Assembly: GCA_025175895.1 (NCBI GenBank) | Contig: CM045993.1 | Coordinates: 50,286,621 to 50,350,620 of the forward strand | Direction: 5' to 3' | Length of the DNA stretch: 64,000 bases | DNA from: Wurfbainia villosa | Lineage: Eukaryota; Streptophyta; Magnoliopsida; Zingiberales; Zingiberaceae | Shown: one piece after another, positions 47,613 through 59,088 of the stretch | How the letters are laid out: each line of letters begins with the position of its first letter | Numbering within the stretch: the stretch's first letter is position 1 | The notes under the pieces: model-generated | The model's database searches: none | What the model was told of the DNA's origin: nothing | The model's input: only the letters and a program-made list of their open reading frames with translations | Position numbers and translations under genes: made by a program

Positions 47613-49636
47613 TGTTGGGATGTATACTAAAAAGTCTATCTTTTGTATGAACATCTTTATTTTTGAAATAAGAATCACATGATCATTGTTTGCATTTTTA
47701 TGGTTAAGCATATTGTCTAATACATTACATTGTAGATAACATGGTCGTGGTATCACACGGTAGATCATGTTTTTGGCTCCTTGTTAAGTATAAGTACAGG
47801 CTCACAACAGAGATGGCTTTTGACAAACCATTGGTATGGTTGTAGTGTGATTTGGTATTGGTTTGTCTTGACCATAAAATCACACTAGTACACTTTGTGT
47901 GTATTGAGCAGGACCGACTTAGAGGTGATTCGATTTATTGCTGACTACATAATCGAATCGGACCACAGATATTATTTTGTACATGCTCTTAATCCCGATA
48001 TAATAGCGGGCACATATACTTAGTATTCATTTCTTTGATTTACCAATGGGCGAGATTTATAGATTAAATCGATAGACTCTGTAAGTTGGGAAATGATATT
48101 ATTTATATGGTGTGCTGTTGATTATAGGAGAAAACCGTGTCCTATATATTAGGATGATGATGTCCCCTTGAGGAGCTCATAAGATTCATCATGTAAACCC
48201 TTCAGGTGGACTTGGTCCAGCATGATGAAAAGGTTGAGTGGTACTACTCATGGAGTTAGATGTTGATTAATTAATGGTCATTAAATTAATTAATTGACGA
48301 ACATTCGAGATCTTAAACACTGTGAGAAAATGTACAAATAATATATGGAGCCCATATTTATTTATGGGGGTTGGTGAGGTAGATCAATGATGATCCTCTA
48401 GTGGAATGGATTATCATTAATGGATCGGACTTTATATGGGCTTGATCCATTGGGTGGCCAAGATCCAACTCCTCCTCATGGTACCTATTGTAGCCTATTA
48501 ATACCTCATGAAGCATAGATCCAATGGATGAAAACAAAACTCTAAATCCAACGGTAGAGATTAAATCTCTAGATCCGACGGTTGAGATTAAATCTCTAGA
48601 TCCGACGGTTGAGATTAAATTCCTAGAACCAACGGTGGAGATTAAAAAGAGGCTTGAGCCCAACTCTATAAATATAGGATTATGGCTTGGGCGGCAACTT
48701 GATGGATGAGAATTAGGGTATGCTTCCCTTGGGCGGCAAGCAATCCTAGTTAGGTTAGGATTAGGAGTGGGCGGCTAGGGTTTGGGTGTTGGATGTGAGC
48801 GGCAACAAGAGGAGAAGGTCCTTTCTTCTTCTTCCTTAGGTGTTGCCGGCAACCTATCCTTCTTCCCTCTACTTTGGCCGGTGCTCAACCTATCCTTCTT
48901 CCCCTCTTCTTTGGCCGGCAATTAGGAGAGCTAGGGTTAGGGTTTTGGTCGGCTACAAGGTGAAGATTGTTTTTCTTTTTCTTCTCCAAGTGTTGGCCGG
49001 CACCCATGCTCTCATTGTTTCTCCTTTGGCCAGTTCCTATACTCCATGTTCTCTTCCTTGGCCGACGGCAACATCGAGTCTATTGACCTGGTGGCCGATT
49101 CTAGATAGGAAGAAGAGTTTTGTTTGATGATCTTCCTTTGTCCGGAGTGAACAAGGAAGGAAGATTTGTGATCTAGGAGCTTCAACTTTTGGTAGGACAT
49201 CGCCCACACGACGTTCGAAAGGATGAAGGTCATACAATAGAAGATCGAGAGATATATCACTTATCTATCTTCATGTGTAACATGTTTATATTTGTTTTTC
49301 AATTATATGAATGTTATATTCTGTTTTGTGGCTAATATAACTTGGACCCCGAACATAAACACAAAAGCCGAAGATCCGTACATCGTCTATTCCGTGACTA
49401 TTCGTAGAATAGAGGTTGGTTTCTTGAACAACAAGTTTGTTCAAGTGACTACTCTAATCGAATAGCACGACGATGAAACGGTTGCTTGGGTGATCCCTTT
49501 TGTCTAGGATTAAATTTTTTTTAATCTGGAGACATCGATGGGATCGCCATGAACAAGCGACCGAGTTGAATGGGGAAGCGAAGATTCTTCACCTTCATGT
49601 GAATAAGAGCTTCGGTTCCGGACAAAACCCCCTTCA
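47613..49636 (+). repeat. B2 3' LTR
   Basis: 2024 bp. U3 repeats 48537-48646, TATA box TATAAATA at 48667, hairpin near 49424, end CCCCCTTCA followed by TSD ATATG (49637-49641). Confidence 0.93.
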
Positions 49637-49641
49637 ATATG
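49637..49641 (+). repeat. B2 right target-site duplication (ATATG)
   Basis: Exact match to 17662-17666. Confidence 0.9.
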
Positions 49642-50584
49642 GATATGTCAATGAAGTTCTTACTGCAGCTTAAGTGTGATGTTCCTTCGACTTGCGGTAT
49701 TCAAATCATCTTGGTCATGAAGACTTATGCTTTGACATCTTAAGCAAACATCTCCGAGGAGATGTGGACCCAGGATGATTGGGTATAAGTCGAAGTAGCC
49801 AAAGGTATTTGAATAGCCTACAGATGATTTACCACTCCTTGTGAAGAGATGTATACCCTATTTCCTCTTGTCGGATTGTTACTAAAGTCTTTGGCCAAAG
49901 CATTACATATTTAGAGTATGGTACTCTTGGATACATGTGTAGTAACTCGAATTCGGAGGACGTTGAAGTAATACATGGGCTAGGTATGATGTAGTCAGCC
50001 TAGTGGGGACTAACACAATAGACCATGTCCTGAACCAAGTGGGTATAAGATGAGTGAAGGGAATGGGGCGCGACTCACTATAGCTGCTGAATTGTTTCCA
50101 AAGTTATTTTGGGGTCCACCGTTGATTTTCTGATTAATTGGGGATTATATTGTACTACTAGATACCACTCATGATCGTTCTATAATTAATGGTTAATTAT
50201 AGACGATCAACATAAATTGAGAACATATTTGGTCACACGCACTACAAGTGTTATCCGAAGGATTTAAAATGAGCTTGAGAATAGGATTCTCAGATCGAGA
50301 GAGACTTGGTTTGGTTGGACCAAACATGGAGCGAGCATGAAATTGTTACAGTCGCATCAGAAGCATGGATGGGTCGAGTCTTATGAAGACATGATGGATG
50401 AACCAAATCGATTTGGTTCAAATCCAATGGTGAAAAATAAACCAAAGTTGTTTGGTTTGTTTTAAACGAATGAACCAAAATTGTTTTGGTTCATTTTAAC
50501 TTAAAATAGACCAACGCGGTTTGGTTTATTTTAACTTAAGTTAATGGAGTGGGTTAATGAGTTTTGGTTGTGAACCAATAACCC

Positions 50585-50640
50585 TTTGAGAAAAGGTTTT
50601 TTGAGAAAAGGCTTTTGAGAAAAGGTCTTGAGAAAAGGTC
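50585..50640 (+). repeat. Short tandem repeat TTGAGAAAAGG in the D1 LTR
   Basis: Four copies of TTGAGAAAAGG at 14-16-bp spacing just upstream of the TATA region. The homologous part of the LTR at 1-976 (about 130-160) lacks the array, so it expanded in this copy. Confidence 0.85.
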
Positions 50641-51483
50641 TATTAATGGTTAAGAGACATGTTCTCTATAAATAACAAGGTTGAGAGATAACCCGTGTTC
50701 ATTTTTAGGTTTTCGAAACCCTAACTTTTCCCTCCTCTCCCTCTCTTGTGCTTGTGCACCGCCCCTTGTTGTTGCTGCTGCCCAAGCCCAGCTGGCGGCC
50801 ACCTTCAGCCACCGGCTAGCCACCAAGCCGTTAGCCATCCACCGGCCAGCAGTTCAACTGCCGGCCACAAGGGTTCCATCGACCACTTGTTTGGTTGGCC
50901 ATCTCCTCCACCAAGCTGCCCTCTTGGACAACTAGTGTCCTTTGCGATGAGAGCGTCGTTTAGCCAGCATTTGGAACTCCGACAGTGACCTCCTTATCGA
51001 GGATTGGATCTCTGACAATCCTCTTTGGTGGAGGATCGAAGTTTCATTAATTGGTTGACGAAAATCACTTTCGAGAAATGAGTTTACGTAACTCATTTTT
51101 CGATTTGAATTGGATTTGAATTGTGATCGTCTCTTGGATCACAACGTCTTTGCCGCAAGGCTAGTAACTCTTGTGAAGATAGGGCTCGTAGCTTGTTGAA
51201 GCTATCCCGACGATACTCGACGTGGATATGGATAGAGGCAAAACTTACGAGGGTCACTAAGGTTGATGTCATTTCCGCTTCACATAATTCGACAAGTATA
51301 CCTAGAGTAGTTTTCTTTATTGCAAAATTTGAAAATGTGATTATGTCTACACTGTTGTATCCTGCATGTGTGTGGTGTGTGTATTGTAATAATTTAGTTA
51401 TTACTTGTTTTTGCTTCCACTGTGTGCATGTTTACGAAACGTGTTTGAACACACACGCACGTTGGTGCTGGGGAAACCCAACA

Positions 51484-52110
51484 AGTAAGAGTGAGAAGGG
51501 CAGCATTGTTCAATGAATAAGTATGGTGCTAGCAGAGTGGTTAGTGTGTTTCTCGGACAGTATGTTTATTCCACGAGCAGTGTGTTCATTTCCCGAGCAA
51601 TATGTTTGTTTCCCGAGCAGTATGTATGATTCCCAATCACAGTAAGAGTGAGCAGGGTAGCATTGTTCAATGAATAAGTTTGGTGCTAGCAAAGCAGTTA
51701 GTGTGTTTCCCTTAGCAGTATATTTATTCCTTGAGCAGTGTGTTCATTTCTCGAGCAGTATGGTTGTTTCCCGAGCAGTATGTACGATTCTCGATCATAG
51801 TAAGAGTGAGCAGGGTAGCATTGTTCAATGAATAAGTATGGTGCTAGTAGGGCGGTTAGTGTGTTTCCTAAGCAGTATGTTTATTCCCCGATCAGTGTGT
51901 TCATTTTCCGAGCAGTATATTTATTTCCTGAGCAATATGTATGATTCCTGAACACAGTAGAGTGAGCAGGGCAGTGTTGTGCAATGAATAAGTATGGTTC
52001 TAGCAGAGCAATTAGTGTGTTTCCCGAGCAGTATGTTTATTTCTCATGCAATGTGTGTATTACCCGAGCGGTATATTCATTTACCGAGCCACTTATAGTT
52101 TTCGGGGTTT
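51484..52110 (+). repeat. Four-copy 157-bp tandem repeat with ~21-bp subrepeats
   Basis: Units start at 51484, 51641, 51799 and 51956 (AGTAAGAGTGAGCAGGG, CATTGTTCAATGAATAAG). Within each unit a 20-22-bp motif, TTTCCCGAGCAGTATGTTTAT, repeats three or four times. It is therefore a two-level repeat. Confidence 0.92.
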
Positions 52111-52640
52111 CTTTCTGAATATAATAAAATAAGGAGGAAAGGGTATGCCGGAGTATTGGAAGTGGTAGGAGGAGGTTGAAGATGATTGGTTTAATATATT
52201 TAATCATTTGTTTCTGTATTTTGTTTAATTAATACATGATAAGAAAGCATACGGTGTATAAGGCATTTGAATGAGATATTTTGAATTAAAGCGGGAAAAG
52301 TGGTTACAATGGGCAGCTTGGCAGAGTGCATTAAAGTAAATTCACCCCAAGAGGAAGGTGGGGCGAACCATCTATAAAAGGGGCAGAGGTGGAAGGAAGT
52401 GGGGGGATGGTTGTTTCTTCGCTATTTGGTACCTTAAAGATCTTCTTCTCACTTCTTCATTTTTTTTACATTGTCATTTTCTTCATATTGTTATTGACTT
52501 GAGCGTCGGAGTGGCCGCATTGGGGAGTCGACCTATTTCTAACCCTCATTCTTACAAAGTGATAGATCCAGCTCTATTGCAAGGATCCAAGGTGATTAAA
52601 GAGTAAGATATCTTTTTATCTCATCTCTAACCCTCTTTGG
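51484..52640 (+). mobile_element. Gypsy-like LTR with tandem array (tentative)
   Basis: This begins exactly after the D1 LTR end. It has a 157-bp tandem array (51484-52110), a TATA box at 52373 (CTATAAAAG), and then GACTTGAGCGTCGGAG, a U5-like motif I associate with plant gypsy LTRs. If D1 and everything back to 5701 are removed, it follows the gypsy integrase fragment ending at 5700, so it may be the 3' LTR of that same element. The start and end are not fixed by a TSD. Confidence 0.5.
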
Positions 52641-52679
52641 TGACAGAACCAGTAATCCATAAGAAAGAGGAGGGAGATC

Positions 52680-53189
52680 TTGGCAGGCCGAAGAAGTGAA
52701 CACCATCAGCATGGAAAGTCCAAGAATGGTCTTGGCATGGAAAGTCCAAGTTTGAAGTCTTGGCCACGTAAGTTCAAGTGTGTAGTCTTGGTGATGAAAG
52801 TCCAAGCATTAAGGCTTGGCAATGGGAAAGTCCAAGTGTGAGGTTCTGGCAACTTAAAGTCCAAGCATGTAGTCTTGGCGGCATAAGTCAAAATGAACCT
52901 TGGCAAAGAAGACTCGGTTAGCATGACATAGCTGATGGAAGCACCTGAAAGCTAACATGAAGGGTGAAGGAGTCGTGGAGGACTCGGATGCACCCTAAGG
53001 GTGTGAGACTAATGGAGGTGACTAGAAGGCTTAGGTCTAGGCTATAGGTGGTTTATCAAGTATGAGGGGATCACACTTGGGGTAAACCTCACGGTTGAGA
53101 CTTACCAATTGATCAGGGATATGGACCAATCGACTGGCCAAGTGTTTGACACTCAGAAGGTCTAATAGACTTGAGCAGTCGACTGGGGT
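52680..53189 (+). mobile_element. H-family LTR fragment (plus orientation)
   Basis: Reverse-complement homology to 6300-6935: the CATGGAAAGTCCAAG/GTCTTGGC tandem units, GATGGAAGCACCTGAAAGC, then the GGTGACTAGAAGGCTTAGGTC and CAGTCGACTGG blocks. It is cut at 53189 by D2. About 40 bp before it (52640-52680) are unassigned. Confidence 0.75.
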
Positions 53190-54973
53190 TATTGATGTAA
53201 GTGAGAGGTGTCCTAAGGCAATCGTTTTAGATGTTATTAATAAAATTCAATATTTGAGTACATTATCTTTGTATTTGATTGGATCTTAAACTCATGTAAT
53301 AAAGTCCACAATACGATGCATAACATGAGAGAAATTGTAATTGGATCACAGTTAGTGGGTATCTCATCATGTGTAAATATACAAGTATTGAAACTATCCC
53401 TAGTTGATAAATTGATGAGATTGGACATCATCAATTCTATGAGACTAGCACATGTTATGCTTCTTGGTTTATCCAAGCATTCGGTACTCACTGAATGGAA
53501 GCATAAGGATGCTAAGAGTGAACATGTGGATGCTAGTTATGGTAACTAGTTCATTGGAGTAACATGTTATGAGACTTCATATAGTTCTATATGTCTCATT
53601 GCAGCTCGAGTGTGAACTTCCTTAGACTTGAGGTATTCAAGTCACCTTGATCATGGCTTCTTATACTTTCACTTCTTTGCAGCCATCTCCATAGAAGGTG
53701 TAACTCCGAGTTGATTGGGTATAAGACAAAGTGATCGAAGGAGTTTGAATAGCCCATAAAAGATTCACCACTCCTGATAAAAGAGATGTATACCCTAGGC
53801 CACTTGTCAGGATTATTACTCAGAAGTCTCTGGACAGAGCAGACATGTTAAGAAGATGGTCTTCTTGGGAACATGTAGGAGAAACTTGAATCCATAAGAC
53901 AAAGAAACTAACTTGGGCTAGGTGTGACATAGTCAGCCTAGTGGGGACAAACACATAGACCATGTCCTGAACCAAGTGGGTATAGGATGAGTGAAAGGAA
54001 CAATGCATGAACAACTATAGCTGTTAAAGGGTTCAAAAATGTTATGGAGTCGATTTAGACTTTCCAATCAATTGGAGGTTATGATGCACTGTAAGGTGCC
54101 AGTCATGATCTATTCATAATTAAGGAGTTAATTATGAATGACCAACATAGCCGTGAACCTATTGGGTTACATGCACTACGGGTGATCTCGAGATGTAAAA
54201 CAAGTCTGAGAATGAGATTCTCGATGACAGAGGATATATCTAGTTGGATCTGGCCAAGAGGGTGTGAAATGGAGGGTATGAAACCTCCTATGGCCTTGTC
54301 AGACTTAGCATGGCCATATCACTCCTAAACAAACTCATACGAACCATACAAAACCTCACAAGGTCATGCCTAACCAGGCATGGGCCATGCCTAGCTCTGG
54401 CCAAAAATGGCCAAAGCTTGGCTTGTGCCCAGAAGGACACACGGCTGGTCGTGTGTCCTGGCACGACCATGCCTTTTGGCACGGTTGGCCATGTATAAGA
54501 CACACGGCCATGTTGCAGCTCCATCATTTTTTGACATCTCTTTTATGGAAATTTACTGAGTTGTTCTTACCTTAATTATGATATAGTTATGATAAGATAG
54601 GTTCCTTTTAAGCCTCCTAAGATGACCTAATCAAGAGATCTATAAATAGATCCCTTGATAATCTTTGAGATCTCTCTTCTTCTCTTGTCTCCGTTGGTTG
54701 GATAGCACCAATCGGAGACAAAGGTTTGCTACTCTTTGAGTTTTCCTAAGTGATTTCAGCATGAATACTAATAGAGGAAAGACCCGTTCGTCTTGCTTGT
54801 GGTTTCGGCATATTCGAAAGAATCTCGAAGGTATAACTTCTCCTTCTCCTTTTGAGTGTTTACATGTGATTATGTCAAAACAAGTATTCCTGGCCCCTAG
54901 GGGATGTCTGGGATGTAATAAAAATTATTTTATTCTCTTTATTCTATTGCGCATTATCCTGGAATCTCCAACA
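53190..54973 (+). repeat. D2 5' LTR
   Basis: 1784 bp, from a decayed TATTGATGTAAG to CTCCAACA. It contains a perfect 10-bp-stem hairpin (54434-54459), GGCCATG-rich sequence (54300-54500) and a TATA box (CTATAAATAG, about 54641). Confidence 0.85.
54434..54459. other. Perfect hairpin upstream of the D2 TATA box
   Basis: AGGACACACG, then a 6-nt loop, then CGTGTGTCCT. It sits in U3, about 180 bp upstream of TATA, within a GGCCATG-rich stretch. Confidence 0.75.
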
Positions 54974-54975
54974 AG

Positions 54976-54990
54976 TGGTATCATAGCCAC
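54976..54990 (+). other. D2 primer-binding site
   Basis: TGGTATCATAGCCAC, one change from the initiator tRNA-Met complement. Confidence 0.8.
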
Positions 54991-56062
54991 CTTGTTTATT
55001 TAGCATAGATTGCATGTTGTAGGAGAATATTTAAAGCATGTTTGATGTTTTAATATACCTGTGTGATATTTTTCTATATGATAGATTAGAGTATGAATGA
55101 TTTTACATATAGGATATGTTTGTAACCGAAAAGAAAATACTGAGGATGCGCTTGGAAATACCGAAGGTGTTGGCCGCATTATTAGAGCTTAAGCATAGAC
55201 TAGCCATGAGTTGGGAAATAGGTTGCGCGATTAGCGTATCTAATTCCTGAAATGGCATGTGTATCAATTTTTTGGCTCACGTTCACATCGGGAAATTTAT
55301 TTCCAAATGTGACCTTATTTTTTTTCCATATTTAGGTTTATTTCCTATTATAGATGAGAGCAAGTATAACATGAAATCCCTCGTGCAAATATTAGGGCTA
55401 ACACCTTCCATTAATATAGTTAAACCAGAGTTCTTTTTCGTGTTTGAGTTGTTGGACTCTCTCCAAGCCTGGCATGACATCGAGCATTTTCAATTCATAT
55501 GAGATTCGATGTTTATTTTAAATGATAAGGACAAGAGGTCAATCTCAAGTTTGGGATGTTGGACTCTCTCCTAGCTTGGCTTGTAAATTGGATGTGTTTA
55601 AACCATTTAAATTTGATCTCACGATTAATGGGTCGGACCTAACTGAAAACATTGATTTGTTGGACTCTCTCCAAGGCCAATATGGGCAGAGATGCAATTA
55701 GGTGATATGCATTGGATGTATATATGTTAATGAGATATCAACTTAATGTATATGTGAATATTCAATTAGTTGAGAGCATAAAGTGATAGTTATATATTTG
55801 ATATATAATGGGTACTGTTGATACCTAACATTATGACTATGAATGGTTTGTTGGACTCTCTTCAAGGTTGTTCTTAGTCATAATGAATATCAACCTACTA
55901 GGAGATAACCTACCATCTCTCGAATTCAAATTGAGGGCTATTGAATTTGATAAAAATAGTGGGAGTTTCTTATTAATGTAAATTATTTGCATTAGTAAAA
56001 ATTCATCTCTCTTTATACACACCCCTTTTTTTGTATGTCTAGGTACTAATTAGAATAGCATG
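54991..56062 (+). other. D2 5' leader with four TTGGACTCTC repeats
   Basis: 1.07 kb noncoding. GTTGGACTCTCTCCAAG or a near-identical form occurs at about 55451, 55558, 55659 and 55851. Flanking sequence is not repeated. Confidence 0.75.
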
Positions 56063-57070
56063 TCGACCTCCATTAACTTACGTTCTATTTTGGACAACAA
56101 CAAATCGACTGAGCCAAACTTTTTGGATTGGTTTTTGTAACCTAAGAATTGTTCTCAAGGCTAAAAAGTCGGCTTATGTCCTTGAAGAGGTTCTTCCCCA
56201 ACCTCATGTAAATAATGCATCTGGTGACTAAAAGTTGGCTTACTAGAAACATGTTGTTGACTCTGAGATGGCGAGTTGCATTATGCTAGCGTCAATGTCT
56301 CCTGAGTTGCAGAAGCAACATGAGCATATTGATGCTAATACAATTGTCTTCCATCTTCGAGAGTTGGACGATGAGCAGGCGCGATCTGAAAGGTTCAAGG
56401 TCACCCAACTCCTCTTTCAATCAAAGATGCAGGAAGGTTCATCTACATTGCAGTTTGCACTGAGAATGAATGGTTATATTGAACGATTGGGATAACTAGG
56501 GTTTTTCGTGGACCATGAATTAAGTATTGACTTAATTCTTCACAATCTGACGGGTAGCTATTCACAATTTGTGATGAACTATCGGATGAATAAGATTGAG
56601 TCAACTATTCCTGAATTGATCAATATGCTCAAAACAGTTGAGTCATCTGTTGCTAAAGAATAGAAGGCAATGATGTTGGTTGATTCCTCAAAGAAAGGTT
56701 CTAAGAGGAAGTCAAAAACCAAAGCTAAAGGGAAGAAAAATGCAAAGAAGGAAGAATTAACTCCTAAGGACACCTGCCATCATTGTGGCAAGGATGGGCA
56801 TTAGAAGAGAAACTGCAAGTAGTATCTAGAGTCACTGAAGCAGAAAAAGGCATCTGATGCCCAATCTACTTCAGGTATATTTGTTATTGAATGTCATACT
56901 ATTTCTTCTAACACTTGGGTATTGGATAACGAGTGTGACTCACATATATGTAATGACATATAGGGGCTTATAAATAGAAGAAGACTACTTAAGGGAGAAG
57001 CATATCTAAGGGTTGGCAATGGAGCAAAAGTTGTTGTAGCCAAGGGAACTTATATATTGCGACTTCATAC
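56063..57070 (+). pseudogene. D2 gag and start of protease
   Basis: The start MSTSINLRSILDNNK at 56063 resembles the E gag start. A frameshift and stops follow in the first 200 bp. The open part (56268-56495) has MLASMSPELQKQHEHIDAN and LRELDDEQARSERFKV; the reading continues after a stop with QFVMNYRMNKIESTIPELI. The zinc knuckle is CHHCGKDGH-x-KRNC with a stop at the tryptophan position. The protease reads WVLDNECDSHIC: the catalytic DTG triad is DNE. It ends at LRVGNGAKVVVAKGTY before B4. Confidence 0.85.
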
Positions 57071-57082
57071 AGGACTAGTTTT

Positions 57083-57323
57083 TGTTGGGATGTATACTGA
57101 AAGCCTAGTCTTTGTATGGACATCTTCATTTTGAAATAAGAATCACATGATCATTGTTTGCATATTTATAGTTATGCATATTGCCTAATACTTTATATTG
57201 TAGATAATATGGTGTGTGGTGTCACACAGAAGATTATGTTATCAGTTCCTTGTAGAGTATAAGTAGAGGATTACAACCAAGATGATTTTGGACAAACCAT
57301 TTGTATGGTTGTAGTGTAATTGG
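57083..57323 (+). mobile_element. B4: first 240 bp of a B-family LTR
   Basis: It starts TGTTGGGATGTATACTGAAAG and follows the B LTR to GTTGTAGTGTAATTGG, where J interrupts it. It is diverged from B1-B3, so it is an older or distinct B copy. Confidence 0.85.
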
Positions 57324-58024
57324 TGTTGGGAATCCTTGGAAGGCTAGAGGGGGGGGGTGAATAGCCTCTTTTCGAATTTCTACAAAAAGGTTAGCAGAAG
57401 AAAAAATAAGAAGCTAAATGGAATTAAGAGACAAACAAATACAATCGCTAACAAGGAAGCCTTTACGTGGTTCGGAGTTAATGCTCCTACTCCACGGCAA
57501 TCCTTAAGGTGGATCAACCCAAATCAATCTTCACTAAGAAGTTTTCTCTTTTACAAAATCCTCCTCTTCTTACAAAAGATGAAGATGAAGATTAGAGATG
57601 AGGAGGGGAATTAAACCACTTAGAAAGCTTAGGAAATTCGTGGGAGCTTAAGACAATGATCAGAATACAAGCACTAGCCTCTTCTTGCTCCCCTTTGCCT
57701 CTTTTTATAGAAAAGAGACCCATTTTCCCGTTGGACCATGATCATTCGACTGATATACAACATCAGTCGACTGCTGTCGAAGCCAACGACTTCTGACGAG
57801 GCGAATCCACGAAGATACGCAGTCGCCATTTCCAATGGCAGCCTGATCAGTCGACTGATAACTTCATCAGTCGACTGATGAAGCGATCAGTCGAGTGATT
57901 CCTGCGCGGAGTCGAGTGAGACTCCATTCTGTGCCCGTCGTCGACTTGATCAGTCGACTGCCAGTATTGGCAGTCGACTGATTGCGTCATCAGTCGATTG
58001 TCAACTCTTGGCAGTCGACTGATC
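57324..58024 (-). mobile_element. J: SIRE-like LTR fragment rich in TCGACTGA palindromes
   Basis: It begins TGTTGGGAATCCTTGG with the G-run and GTGAATAGCC, like H and G2, and contains ACGTGGTTCGGAG and CCTACTCCACGG, like H. A minus-strand TATA sequence lies near 57705. The distal part carries about ten CAGTCGACTG or related motifs. It is cut at 58024 by G2. Confidence 0.75.
57775..58024. repeat. Cluster of ATCAGTCGACTGAT palindromes
   Basis: Perfect 14-bp palindromes and near variants recur at about 57762, 57846, 57866, 57888, 57949, 57971, 57989 and 58012. Weaker copies occur in H (6230-6480) and at 53176. Confidence 0.85.
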
Positions 58025-59088
58025 TGTTGGATCGAGAAGCGTCGCTAGAGGGGGGGGGGTGAATAGCGATCGTAAATCTTTTGTTCGTACAAGTAAACGA
58101 GTAAACACTGTGAAAAATAAAGTGACACGTTTATTTTACTTGGTTCACAACCCAGCGGTTGCTACTTCAAGGCCCTATCGGTCCTAGACCGCGTACGGAG
58201 GGCAAAGCAATATAACGTCTCCTCCTCGTTGGAGGTAGGAGACAACGATCACAAAATCTGGAAGTACGAGGATGAGGCAACAAGCCTACCTCACCTCGTT
58301 ACAAATAAAAAGCAACGAATACAATATTAAAATAAATTACTAGATGCTGCTGCCGACGAAGAAGATTTGAGGTTGTCGTCGCGTCGGCGTTATGACGGTG
58401 TTGGAGCATTGGCATTGTAGGAGAACTTGATGAATAAACTTTATGTAATTTGGAGATGGAATCCTCCCCTCCTTTTATAGATTTTGGCCTCTGAATTTGT
58501 CTCCTCTTTTTTCGGAATGGATCATGAAGTTGTCCAAATTTTATCGCGAAGTGGCCGCATCAAACGTTATCCATTTTGACCGAGCGCAAAAGCTGAATCA
58601 TCGCCATCATCGATCGATGATGCCTCCCATCGATCGAAGGGCATCATCGATCGCTCCATGTCCTGATCATGCCCGACAACCACTTCCCTGCAATAAGAGG
58701 TTAGCTCGGAAAATGATAAATACGATGGTTTCTAACCGTCCAATCTCGACCTAGACCATCCACAGGAAGTCTTAGTCGGATCGCCACCTACGGTCATCCC
58801 CGTAAAGAGGACACGACCTTAGAATCTCTCACTCACACGAGCTTTCCTCGATACTTACCTTGTAGCTCTCGCTTCCGGCCTTCCACTCGATTCCTTCGGC
58901 TCCCTCCGAAGTCACTCGAGTGTCGCCCGACCACCGCGGCTTCCTCCGGGTGTCGCTAGCCTTCAGCTATAGCTTTAGTACTTTTCTGCACACTCGATTT
59001 AGCTCGTGAGATAACGATGTAAACTTAACTTTGTGTCTTTTCCATAATCAAAACCCAGGTTCGATTATCTAGTGCCCCTGCACCAACA
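58025..59088 (-). repeat. G2 3' LTR
   Basis: It begins TGTTGGATCGAGAAGC, then a G-run of about ten and GTGAATAGCG; it ends GCACCAACA. It resembles the G LTR most closely between 58740 and 59000 (CCTCGATACTTACC; CACCGCGGCTTCCTCC). Confidence 0.9.

Larger units (their letters stand above)
53190..57082 (+). mobile_element. Copia element D2, left half
   Basis: 5' LTR 53190-54973, PBS, leader, and gag to early protease; truncated by B4 at 57082. The LTR is alignable with the D1 LTR only in its first ~900 bp; the rest differs, so it is a distinct subfamily. The remainder of pol and the 3' LTR should lie beyond the window. Confidence 0.85.

Noticed and set aside
50681..50988. Ala/Pro/Cys-rich ORFs downstream of the D1 TATA box
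   Set aside because: Not conserved in the homologous LTR part at 200-450; composition follows the GCC-rich LTR.
51484..52110. Regularly spaced repeats resembling a CRISPR array
   Set aside because: The spacers are themselves repeated and the context is a plant LTR; this is a tandem array.
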